Assembly (NCBI GenBank): GCA_934597125.1
Contig: CAKTQM010000064.1
Coordinates: 1 to 6,096 of the forward strand
DNA from: an uncultured Oscillospiraceae bacterium
GTDB taxonomy: Bacteria > Bacillota > Clostridia > Oscillospirales > Oscillospiraceae
Direction: 5' to 3'
DNA: 6,096 bases
Below are positions 1 to 5,723 of this stretch, piece after piece (within the stretch, counting starts at the first letter, position 1; each line of letters starts with the position of its first letter). Below the pieces are notes generated by a model. The model ran no database searches. It saw only the letters and a list, made by a program, of their open reading frames with translations, and had not been told where the DNA came from. The translations under genes were made by a program, and so were the position numbers.

Positions 1-2196
1 TTCTGGGAGCACGGCTCCGGCCCCTGCGGCCCCTGCTCCGAGATCTACTATGACCGCGGCCCCGAGTACGGCTGCGGTAAGCCCGGCTGCACCGTGGGCT
101 GCGACTGCGACCGCTATATCGAGGTGTGGAACAACGTGTTCAGCCAGTTCGACAACGACGGCCACAACAACTACACCGAGCTGAAGCAGAAGAATATCGA
201 CACCGGCATGGGTCTGGAGCGTCTGGCCTGCGTGTGCCAGAATGTGGACAGCCTGTTTGACGTGGATACCGTCATGAACATCACCAACAAGGTCAGCGAG
301 CTGACCGGCGCCCACTATGGCGAGAGCCACAAGCGGGATGTGAGCCTGCGTGTCATCACCGACCATATCCGCAGCGCCACCTTCATGATCTGCGATGGCA
401 TCCTGCCCAGCAACGAGGGGCGGGGCTACGTGCTGCGCCGTCTGCTGCGCCGCGCCGCCCGTCATGGTAAGCTGCTGGGCGTCAACGAGCCGTTTTTGTA
501 TCAGGTGGTGGACACCGTCATCCACGAGAATGAGTGCCAGTATCCCGACCTGCGGGAGAAGCAGACCTACATCACCAAGGTCATCCGCACCGAGGAGGAG
601 AACTTCGCCCGTACCATTGACGGCGGCATGAAGATCTACGGCGACATGCTGTCCGCCCACAAGGCCAAGGGTGAGACCGTGTTCTCCGGTGAGGACGCCT
701 TCAAGCTGTATGACACCTTTGGCTTCCCCATCGACCTGACGGCGGAGATGGCCGCCGAGGAGGGCATGACCATCGACGAGGAGGCTTTCAAGGCCCTGAT
801 GACCGAGCAGAAGGAGCGCGCCCGCGAGGCCCGCAAGGCGCTGGGCGATCTGGGCTGGGCCGGCGTGGAGTTCGGCAAGGATATGCCCGCCACCGAGTTT
901 GTGGGCTATGACTACGACGCCATCGACGACGCCCACGTGTTGGCTATCGTGGCCGAGGGTGAACTGGTGGACGAGATCGTGGCCGGTATGGAGGCCATCG
1001 TGGTGCTGGATCAGACTCCCTTCTACGCCGAGATGGGCGGCCAGACCGCCGACCACGGCCGCATTACCGACAGCGACAGCATTGAGAATCCCGACGGCAA
1101 CTGCGCACTCCTGTTCCACGTCAACAACGTGCAGAAGAATAAAGGCGGCAAGTTCATGCACTATGGCAAGCTGATGAAGGGCTCTTTGAAGGTGGGCGAC
1201 ACCGTGGCCGCCTCCATCGACACCGTCCGCCGCGCCGCCATCCGCCGCGCCCACAGTGCCACCCACCTGCTGGATGCCGCGCTGGTGAAGGTGCTGGGCG
1301 ACCATGTGCATCAGGCCGGCTCTCTGGTGGAGCCCGACCGTCTGCGCTTCGACTTCACCCACTTTGAGGGTATCACCGCCGAGCAGATCAATCAGGTGGA
1401 GGATCTGGTGAACGGCGCCATTCTGGACGGTCTGGCCATCACCACCGAGGAGCTGCCGCTGGACGAGGCCAAGGCCCGGGGCGCCGTAGCCACCTTCGGC
1501 GAGAAGTACGGCGCCACCGTCCGCGTGGTCACCATGGGCGATTTCTCCATGGAGCTGTGCGGCGGCACCCATCTGGACAACACCGCCAAGGTGGGCATGT
1601 TCCGCATCAAGAGCGAGAGCAGCGTCGCCTCCGGCGTCCGCCGTATCGAGGCCACCACCGGCCGCGCCTCCATTGAAGAGACCCGCCATGGCCGCACCAC
1701 CCTGCTGAAAGCCGCCCAGTTCTTCAAGACCGCCCCCGGCGGTATTCTGGAGCGCATGGAGCAGCAGGCCAACGAGATGAAGGAGCTGCGTCAGGCGCTG
1801 GAGAAGTTCAAGGCCGAGGCCTCTCTGGGCGAGGCCCGTCAGGTAATGGCCTCCGCCAAGACTGTGGGCGGCCTGCACATCATCACCGGCACCCGCCAGA
1901 ATCTGGACGCCAACGCCCTGCGTGCCATGGGCGACTTTATGCGGGACAAGGATCCCAATGTGGTGGCGGTGCTGGCCAGCATCAACGGCGAAAAGGTCAG
2001 CTTCCTGGCCGTGTGCGGCAAGGAGGCCGTTGCCAAGGGTATCAAGGCCGGTGATCTGGTGAAGTCCGTGTCCGCCGTGTGCGGCGGCAAGGGCGGCGGC
2101 AAGCCCGACAGCGCCATGGGCGGCGGCACCGACCTTTTGAAGGTGGATGACGCGCTGGCTACCGTGGACGACTTTGTGGCGGAAAAGCTGGGCTGA
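1..2196 (+). CDS. alaS: Alanyl-tRNA synthetase, 5'-truncated by the window edge
   Basis: Charges tRNA-Ala with alanine in the cytoplasm and hydrolyses mischarged Ser/Gly-tRNA-Ala. The frame is open from base 1, so the 731 residues here lack roughly the first 145-150; about 880 in total would match the family. Visible in order: class II aminoacylation core with GPCGPCSEIYYD (residues 7-18) and motif 3 GMGLERL (69-75); the DHIRSATFMICDG and RGYVLRRLLRRAARHG tRNA-recognition region; the editing domain with zinc ligands HSATH (H418, H422) and CGGTH (C520, H524); and the C-terminal DHHA1/C-Ala domain with a Gly-rich GGKGGGKPDSAMGGG near 694-708. The 102-residue spacing from H418 to C520 equals that of E. 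coli AlaRS (H564 to C666). A Cys-rich insertion (C25, C30, C34, C36) follows motif 2, as in clostridial enzymes. The GTG at base 94 is internal and not the start. Promoter and any leader lie outside the window. Confidence 0.97.
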   Translation, partial: FWEHGSGPCGPCSEIYYDRGPEYGCGKPGCTVGCDCDRYIEVWNNVFSQFDNDGHNNYTELKQKNIDTGMGLERLACVCQNVDSLFDVDTVMNITNKVSELTGAHYGESHKRDVSLRVITDHIRSATFMICDGILPSNEGRGYVLRRLLRRAARHGKLLGVNEPFLYQVVDTVIHENECQYPDLREKQTYITKVIRTEEENFARTIDGGMKIYGDMLSAHKAKGETVFSGEDAFKLYDTFGFPIDLTAEMAAEEGMTIDEEAFKALMTEQKERAREARKALGDLGWAGVEFGKDMPATEFVGYDYDAIDDAHVLAIVAEGELVDEIVAGMEAIVVLDQTPFYAEMGGQTADHGRITDSDSIENPDGNCALLFHVNNVQKNKGGKFMHYGKLMKGSLKVGDTVAASIDTVRRAAIRRAHSATHLLDAALVKVLGDHVHQAGSLVEPDRLRFDFTHFEGITAEQINQVEDLVNGAILDGLAITTEELPLDEAKARGAVATFGEKYGATVRVVTMGDFSMELCGGTHLDNTAKVGMFRIKSESSVASGVRRIEATTGRASIEETRHGRTTLLKAAQFFKTAPGGILERMEQQANEMKELRQALEKFKAEASLGEARQVMASAKTVGGLHIITGTRQNLDANALRAMGDFMRDKDPNVVAVLASINGEKVSFLAVCGKEAVAKGIKAGDLVKSVSAVCGGKGGGKPDSAMGGGTDLLKVDDALATVDDFVAEKLG

Positions 2197-2207
2197 GACG
2201 GAAATCA

Positions 2208-2232
2208 GTGCCCGCCCCAGCAGGGCGGGCAC
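2208..2232 (+). other. GC-rich perfect hairpin between alaS and the HIT gene
   Basis: A perfect 10-bp stem (GTGCCCGCCC, 2208-2217, pairing with GGGCGGGCAC, 2223-2232) with a CAGCA loop starts 12 nt after the alaS stop. No T-run follows, so it does not look like a standard intrinsic terminator. It may protect the alaS 3' end, weakly attenuate transcription, or be a short palindromic repeat. It ends 19 nt before the HIT gene's Shine-Dalgarno and leaves it free. The structure is seen; the role is inferred. Confidence 0.7.
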
Positions 2233-2266
2233 ACCCAATAAGCATACAACGAAAGGAGACGAACCT

Positions 2267-2608
2267 ATGAAGAACGACTGCCTGTTCTGCGCCATCATTG
2301 ATGGTGAGATCCCCAGCAGCAAGCTGTATGAAGACGAGCTGTGCTACGCCTTCTATGACATCGAGCCCCAGGCCCCCACCCACTTTCTGGTGGTGCCCAA
2401 GGAACACATCTGCTGCGCCGCCAAGATCGACGAGAGCAACGAAGCCGTGGTGGCCCACTGCTTCACCGTTATCGCCAAGCTGTGTAAGGAGTTGGGCTGC
2501 GAGAGCTACCGCATCGTCAACAACTGCGGCGATCAGGCCGGTCAGACCGTGAAGCACCTGCACTTCCATGTGCTCAGCGGTCGCGACATGACCTGGCCTC
2601 CGGGCTAA
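2267..2608 (+). CDS. HIT-family (HinT-like) purine nucleoside phosphoramidase
   Basis: A 113-residue protein of the histidine triad family. HinT-type members are cytosolic hydrolases of AMP-lysine, AMP-NH2 and related nucleoside phosphoramidates. The signature is HLHFHVL, with H97, H99 and H101; by family knowledge the central H99 is the nucleophile. Upstream are the conserved NNCGDQAGQTVKH block (85-97) and the C-terminal DMTWPPG typical of HinT. The N-terminal CLFC (C5, C8) plus H47 and H97 fits the structural zinc site of bacterial Hit proteins. The length is normal for the family. The ATG at 2267 is chosen because AAAGGAG (2252-2258) sits 8 nt upstream and the CLFCxII start matches the family; the same frame is open further upstream into the alaS end, but that part is not family-like. 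It lies 70 nt after alaS on the same strand, so co-transcription is likely. Its natural substrate cannot be read from sequence. Confidence 0.95.
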   Translation: MKNDCLFCAIIDGEIPSSKLYEDELCYAFYDIEPQAPTHFLVVPKEHICCAAKIDESNEAVVAHCFTVIAKLCKELGCESYRIVNNCGDQAGQTVKHLHFHVLSGRDMTWPPG

Positions 2609-2615
2609 AGATCAC

Positions 2616-2672
2616 CGGCTGACAATCCCTCAGTCAGCCTGACGGCTGACAGCTCCCTTTGCACAAGGGAGC
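2616..2672. repeat. Multi-hairpin intergenic repeat after the HIT gene
   Basis: Two perfect adjacent hairpins are visible: GTCAGCC (2633-2639) with GGCTGAC (2644-2650), loop TGAC; and GCTCCCTT (2652-2659) with AAGGGAGC (2665-2672), loop TGCAC. A further GGCTGAC at 2617-2623 can pair with the same GTCAGCC, so the first hairpin has two mutually exclusive forms. CGGCTGACA occurs as a direct repeat at 2616-2624 and 2643-2651. The CCCTCAGTC..GCTCCCT pattern resembles a dispersed palindromic repeat that I associate with Oscillospiraceae genomes; that link is from memory and not tested here. Confidence 0.6.
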
Positions 2673-2697
2673 CTTGGTCTCTGCTTCCCCAATCACA

Positions 2698-2728
2698 AAA
2701 CCGCCGCGGGCTGTGCCCGCGGCGGTTT
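2698..2728. terminator. Bidirectional intrinsic terminator between convergent genes
   Basis: A 14-bp perfect stem (AAA plus CCGCCGCGGGC, 2698-2711, pairing with GCCCGCGGCGG plus TTT, 2715-2728) carries a TGT loop. A short T tract follows on the plus strand (TTTGT), and on the minus strand the complement of ACAAAA gives TTTTGT. It sits between the plus-strand HIT gene and the minus-strand LOG gene and should end both transcripts. The U-tracts are short, but the stem is very GC-rich. Confidence 0.85.
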
Positions 2729-2740
2729 GTGGCTTCGTTG

Positions 2741-3274
2741 TTATTTCTCCAATATCTCCCTGATCTGCGCCAGCTCCCCGGCAAAATAGATCCCCTCCTG
2801 CCGCTCAGGCGAGGACAGGCCTTTCTCGATCATATGCCGCAGCAGGGCTTTCAGGTCGTCATAGTAGCCGTTCAGGTTATAGAGGATACAGGGGGCGTCC
2901 AGATGCTTCAAAGACACCTTGGACATGACCTCCGTGATCTCCTCCAGCGTGCCGGTGCCGCCGGGAAGGGCGATGAAGGCGTCGCCCAGCTCGATCATCT
3001 TGCCTTTGCGCTCCGCCATGTCCCTGGTGACGATCAGCTCCGTCAGACCGTGGAACTCATAGCCCGCGTCGATGAAGAACTGGGGTTCCACGCCGATGGC
3101 CCGGCCGCCCGCGGCCAGAACACTTCTGGCGATCTCGCCCATCAGGCCGTTTTCCGAGCCGCCGTAGACCAGGGTATGACCGCTCTCGCCGATCCACCGG
3201 CCCAGTTCCCGCACGGCCTGACCCAGCGCCGGATCGTTGCCCTCGTTGGCGCCAAGATAAACTGTGATATGCAT
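2741..3274 (-). CDS. LOG family (TIGR00730) Rossmann-fold nucleotide phosphoribohydrolase-like protein
   Basis: A 177-residue cytosolic protein of the LOG / YvdD-type family (lysine decarboxylase-like fold). Characterised members cleave nucleoside 5'-monophosphates to base and ribose 5-phosphate, cytokinin ribotides being the best-known substrates. Motifs: LVYGGSENGLMG (35-46), the MAERKGKM stretch (86-93) carrying the conserved RK pair, and PGGTGTLEE (104-112), the family's nucleotide-binding and catalytic signature. The length is typical. The frame allows a GTG five codons upstream, at 3289, but the ATG at 3274 is preferred: AGGAGG (plus-strand 3281-3286) lies 6 nt before it, and MHITVYLGAN is a family-like start. 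It is the second gene of an operon with rarD, whose stop codon overlaps this RBS. The true base specificity is unknown; many bacterial members were once misnamed lysine decarboxylases. Confidence 0.9.
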   Translation of the reverse strand: MHITVYLGANEGNDPALGQAVRELGRWIGESGHTLVYGGSENGLMGEIARSVLAAGGRAIGVEPQFFIDAGYEFHGLTELIVTRDMAERKGKMIELGDAFIALPGGTGTLEEITEVMSKVSLKHLDAPCILYNLNGYYDDLKALLRHMIEKGLSSPERQEGIYFAGELAQIREILEK

Positions 3275-3280
3275 GGTTCT

Positions 3281-3286
3281 CCTCCT
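3281..3286 (-). promoter_or_regulatory. Shine-Dalgarno of the LOG gene, overlapping the rarD stop
   Basis: AGGAGG on the minus strand shares its first A with the rarD TGA stop (plus-strand 3286-3288). It is 6 nt from the ATG at 3274 and fixes that start over the GTG at 3289, which would place the SD inside the coding region. Ribosomes ending rarD would stand on this site, so translational coupling is likely. Confidence 0.85.
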
Positions 3287-4179
3287 CACGCCGTTGTTTT
3301 ACTGCGCTTTTTCTCCTCATAAATGCTGTTCAGCGTATACAGGATCACGCCCGCCCAGATGAAATAGAAGCTCACCAGCTTTTCCTGTGTCAGGCTCTCA
3401 CCCATAATCATGCCGCAGAAGATCGCCAAGGTGGGACTGAGATATTGGCAGATGCCGGTAGTCATCAGGGGCAGGTTCCGCACGCCGATAGCGTAGAACA
3501 GCATGGGCACCGCCGTCACCACACCGGAGCCCATCAGCAGCAGCTGCCGCACCACCGTCAGGCTGCCCATGCCGTTGTCGCCCATGCGGCAGCACAGCAC
3601 GAATATAACAGCCACCGGCACCATCATGATGATCTCCATGGTGGTGCTGACGATGGAGTCGATCGTCAGGCTCTTCTTGATGGCGGCATAGATGGCGAAC
3701 ATGGCGGCCAGGGCGATCGTCACATAGGGTACGCCGCCGAAGCCGCTGGTGCTCAGCACGATGCCCACCACCACGATGGCGATGATGACAAAGTGCCGCC
3801 ACGAGATTTTCTCCTTGAAGATCAGCGCACCGAAGGCGAACACCACCAGGGGCTGGATGTAGTAGCCCAGGGAGCACTCCAGCACCCGGCCGTTCTGCAC
3901 CGCCCAGAGATACACGATCCAGTCGCCGAACAGGAACACCGCCGCGGGGATCTCCCGCTTCAATACCTGCTTATCCCGGAAGGCTGCCGCCAGCTGGGGC
4001 AGCTTGCCCTGCATCCACAGGATCAGCACGCAGCACACCGCCGCCCAGACGATGCGGCTGGCCATCAGGAAGAAGGTATCCATGTCGCCGCACAGATACC
4101 AGTAAAGGGGTTGGAATCCCCAGATCAGGAAACACCCCAGCATGGCGGTCAGGCCTTTTTTATAGTTGTATACAGGCAT
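3286..4179 (-). CDS. rarD: RarD-type EamA/DMT family transporter
   Basis: A 297-residue inner-membrane protein of the drug/metabolite transporter superfamily, RarD subfamily. About ten hydrophobic helices arranged as two EamA repeats are visible. Family hallmarks: KKGLTAMLGCFLIWGFQPLYW in the first helix (7-27), the RIVWA segment (43-47), LGYYIQPLV early in the fourth or fifth helix, IFKEKISW before the repeat boundary, and CQYLSPTLAIF in the second repeat. The length matches RarD proteins (about 295-300). RarD is annotated as a chloramphenicol-sensitivity permease, but its substrate is not firmly established. The ATG at 4179 is preferred, with an AGGAAG element (4190-4195) 10 nt upstream; the GTG at 4212 has no SD. 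It is the first gene of the rarD-LOG operon, read from a promoter at 4239-4267. The basic EEKKRSK tail fits a cytoplasmic C-terminus. Confidence 0.92.
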   Translation of the reverse strand: MPVYNYKKGLTAMLGCFLIWGFQPLYWYLCGDMDTFFLMASRIVWAAVCCVLILWMQGKLPQLAAAFRDKQVLKREIPAAVFLFGDWIVYLWAVQNGRVLECSLGYYIQPLVVFAFGALIFKEKISWRHFVIIAIVVVGIVLSTSGFGGVPYVTIALAAMFAIYAAIKKSLTIDSIVSTTMEIIMMVPVAVIFVLCCRMGDNGMGSLTVVRQLLLMGSGVVTAVPMLFYAIGVRNLPLMTTGICQYLSPTLAIFCGMIMGESLTQEKLVSFYFIWAGVILYTLNSIYEEKKRSKTTA

Positions 4180-4189
4180 CGCGGCAACA

Positions 4190-4195
4190 CTTCCT
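4190..4195 (-). promoter_or_regulatory. Shine-Dalgarno deciding the rarD start
   Basis: AGGAAG on the minus strand, 10 nt before the ATG at 4179. No purine-rich SD precedes the alternative GTG at 4212, and the 11 extra residues from that GTG (MKLQEKGSVAA) have no family support. Confidence 0.65.
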
Positions 4196-4200
4196 TTTTC

Positions 4201-4229
4201 TTGTAATTTCACGGTAAAAATGATAGAAT
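4201..4229 (+). promoter_or_regulatory. Sigma-70-type promoter for the glycosylase-HAD operon
   Basis: The -35 is TTGTAA (4201-4206) and the -10 is TAGAAT (4224-4229), with a 17-nt spacer. An extended -10 TGA (4221-4223) precedes the -10. Transcription would start near 4236 and give a leader of about 25 nt containing the GGAGGG SD (4250-4255). Called by consensus match only. Confidence 0.6.
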
Positions 4230-4238
4230 AGCAAGAGC

Positions 4239-4267
4239 ACTATACCACCGGAGGGCGAAAATGGCAA
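4239..4267 (-). promoter_or_regulatory. Sigma-70-type promoter for the rarD-LOG operon
   Basis: On the minus strand the -35 is TTGCCA (4262-4267) and the -10 is TATAGT (4239-4244), each 5/6 to consensus, with a 17-nt spacer. The start would be near 4232, giving a leader of about 53 nt to the rarD ATG. The -35 lies inside codons 1-3 of the opposite gene, and the spacer covers that gene's RBS. Confidence 0.65.
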
Positions 4268-4884
4268 TACTTTGTCGGAATTTTTATACGGGAAATACGG
4301 TGGACATCGCCCGCCGTCTCGTCGGCTGCTATCTGGTGCGGCGGTATGAGGAGGCGCTGCTGGTGTGCCGTGTCACGGAGACGGAGGCCTATGTGGGGGC
4401 CATCGACAAGGCCGCCCACTCCTACGGCTACCGCAAGACAGCCCGCAACGCCACCATGTTCGGCCCGCCGGGTCATGCCTACATCTATCTCATCTACGGC
4501 ATGCACTGCTGCCTGAACTTCGTCACCGAGCCGGAGGGGGAGCCCTCCGCCGTGCTGCTGCGGAGCCTTGTGCCGGTGCATGGTCTGGAGACCCTCTGCC
4601 GCCTGCGGTATGGGAAAGCGCCCGACACGCTGACGGCCTATCAGCGGAAGAATTTCCTGAACGGCCCGGGCAAATGCTGTCAGGCGCTGGGGCTGGATCG
4701 CCGCCAGAACGGTCTGGATCTAACCACGGGAGAGGAGCTGTTCCTCTGCACCGCCCTGTCCGACGCGGGCCTGCCCGATGAAACGCCCCGCCCCTTCACC
4801 CTTCACACCGGCAGGCGCATCGGCATCGACTATGCCCAGGAGGCCGTGGACTTCCCGTGGCGCTTTTACACCACCGACCTATAA
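4261..4884 (+). CDS. mpg: 3-methyladenine DNA glycosylase, AAG/MPG family
   Basis: A 207-residue monofunctional DNA glycosylase (Pur_DNA_glyco family) that removes alkylated and deaminated purines such as 3-methyladenine and hypoxanthine to begin base-excision repair. The core motifs align with human AAG: VTETEAYVG (38-46) with E42 as the water-activating residue (human E125) and Y44 (Y127); AAHSYGYRKTARN (51-63) with H53 (H136); MFGPPGHAYIYLIYGMHCCLN (66-86) with the intercalating Y76 (Y159) and N86 (N169); LLRSLVP with R101; NGPGKCCQALG (134-144); and the C-terminal RIGI and PWRF. The length is normal for bacterial members. The ATG at 4261 follows GGAGGG (4250-4255) by 5 nt. The HAD gene starts 11 nt after its stop and shares its transcript. 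All catalytic residues are present, so activity is expected. Confidence 0.96.
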   Translation: MAILCRNFYTGNTVDIARRLVGCYLVRRYEEALLVCRVTETEAYVGAIDKAAHSYGYRKTARNATMFGPPGHAYIYLIYGMHCCLNFVTEPEGEPSAVLLRSLVPVHGLETLCRLRYGKAPDTLTAYQRKNFLNGPGKCCQALGLDRRQNGLDLTTGEELFLCTALSDAGLPDETPRPFTLHTGRRIGIDYAQEAVDFPWRFYTTDL

Positions 4885-4888
4885 GGAG
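4883..4888 (+). promoter_or_regulatory. Shine-Dalgarno of the HAD gene, overlapping the mpg stop
   Basis: AAGGAG begins within the mpg TAA stop (4882-4884) and lies 7 nt before the ATG at 4896. It selects that ATG over an in-frame upstream start at 4857, which would lie inside mpg and add 13 residues before the MLIFDMDGT family start. Confidence 0.85.
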
Positions 4889-4895
4889 AAACTCT

Positions 4896-5522
4896 ATGCT
4901 GATTTTTGACATGGACGGCACCCTCATCGACTCCAACGGCATCTGGCGGGACGTGGACACCGCGTTTCTGGCTAAGCGGGGCCTGCCCTATACCCACGAG
5001 TATTACGAGGGCGTGGCCCACACCGTATTCCCCAAGGCCGCCATTTTCACAAAGGAGTACTGCCACCTCAGTGAATCCACCGACGAGATCATGGCCGAGT
5101 GGATGGAGATGGCCGGCGACCTGTACACCACCAGCGTGCCGGTGAAACCCGGCGTGGTGGAGTATCTGGAGAAATGCAAGGCCGCCGGAGAACGGATGGC
5201 GGTGTTGACCTCCAGCGTCCCCGCCCACTGCCATGCGGCGCTGGGGCACCTGGGGCTGAAGCCCTATTTTGAGCACATCTTTTTCGCCCAGGAGCTGGGC
5301 ATGGACAAGAAAGAGCCTGCTATCTACCGCAAAACGGCGGAGCTGCTGGGGGTGGCGCCGGAGGACTGCACCATCTTTGACGACTCCATCGCCGCCTGCC
5401 GCAGCGCCCGCGCCGCGGGCATGCAGGTCATCGGCGTGTATGACGAGTTTTTCCACGTGTCCTGGGAAGAGATGCAGTCGGTGTGCCACCGGTGCATCCG
5501 GGGGTTTGGGGAGCTGGTGTAA
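4896..5522 (+). CDS. HAD-superfamily subclass IA hydrolase (phosphatase-like)
   Basis: A 208-residue cytosolic haloacid dehalogenase-type hydrolase, probably a phosphatase or phosphoglucomutase-like enzyme. Motif I is DMDGT (D5 nucleophile, D7 acid/base), motif II is VLTSS (T105/S106), motif III is a Lys in DKKEPAIY (K138 or K139), and motif IV is FDDS (D162/D163) followed by IAACRSARAAGM, the usual helix of HAD-IA phosphatases. An alpha-helical C1 cap lies at about residues 15-80. All catalytic residues are present and the length is typical. The ATG at 4896 is fixed by the SD at 4883-4888 and by motif I at the extreme N-terminus. It is translationally close to mpg, so a house-cleaning role on damaged or modified nucleotides is possible. 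That is inference from position only; the substrate cannot be told from sequence, and beta-phosphoglucomutase or sugar phosphatase remain options. Confidence 0.9.
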   Translation: MLIFDMDGTLIDSNGIWRDVDTAFLAKRGLPYTHEYYEGVAHTVFPKAAIFTKEYCHLSESTDEIMAEWMEMAGDLYTTSVPVKPGVVEYLEKCKAAGERMAVLTSSVPAHCHAALGHLGLKPYFEHIFFAQELGMDKKEPAIYRKTAELLGVAPEDCTIFDDSIAACRSARAAGMQVIGVYDEFFHVSWEEMQSVCHRCIRGFGELV

Positions 5523-5545
5523 GGACAATCCTCAACAGCCTCTCC

Positions 5546-5621
5546 GTAGGGGCGGACGACTCTGTCCGCCCCAGTAATGATGTGATTGATCGTCTGGGTG
5601 GACAGAGTCGTCCGCCCCTAC
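5546..5621. repeat. Long imperfect inverted repeat whose arms are each hairpins
   Basis: The left arm 5546-5574 and right arm 5594-5621 are reverse complements apart from one G/A difference (a G-U pair in RNA) and one extra C. The loop is 19 nt (5575-5593). Each arm also folds alone: GGGGCGGAC (5549-5557) with GTCCGCCCC (5564-5572), and GGGTGGAC (5596-5603) with GTCCGCCC (5610-5617). There is no ORF and no T-run. It looks like a paired, inverted dispersed intergenic palindrome; TAGGGGCGG-type repeats are familiar to me from Oscillospiraceae and related genomes, an association from memory. Confidence 0.75.
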
Positions 5622-5644
5622 ACACTTATATCCGTTCCTCAAAG

Positions 5645-5679
5645 CAAAAAACGGCCGTGCATTGCACGGCCGTTTTTTG
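5645..5679. terminator. Strong bidirectional intrinsic terminator
   Basis: A perfect stem of A6 plus CGGCCGTGC (5646-5660) pairs with GCACGGCCG plus T6 (5664-5678), with an ATT loop; the flanking C5645-G5679 pair extends it. The A6 and T6 tracts make it work on either strand. It ends the mpg-HAD transcript and the convergent small membrane protein gene. Confidence 0.93.
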
Positions 5680-5723
5680 TTTGGAAGAGGATAAGAGAGA
5701 AAATAATGGTAAGCAATACGCTT

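Noticed and set aside
1392..1772. 126-codon minus-strand open frame inside alaS
   Set aside because: Antisense shadow of a GC-rich gene: no SD, no family-like motif, Ser/Arg/Pro-rich composition.
94..2196. GTG at 94 as the start of alaS
   Set aside because: The same frame is open to base 1 and encodes the conserved FWEHGSGPCGPCSEIYYD motif upstream, so the gene is cut by the window edge.
2729..3322. 197-codon plus-strand open frame opposite the LOG gene
   Set aside because: Covers the terminator edge and the antisense of a gene with an intact PGGTGTLEE signature; no SD and no recognisable domain.
3445..4206. 253-codon plus-strand open frame opposite rarD
   Set aside because: His/Gln/Asp-rich composition is typical of an antisense frame; the opposite strand encodes a clear RarD transporter with motifs along its full length.
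4866..5528. 220-codon minus-strand open frame opposite the HAD gene
   Set aside because: His/Gly/Val-rich antisense frame; the HAD motifs on the plus strand are complete.
5546..5621. CRISPR-like array or insertion-sequence ends
   Set aside because: Only two inverted arms, no regularly spaced direct repeats, and only 19 nt between them, so there is no room for a transposase.
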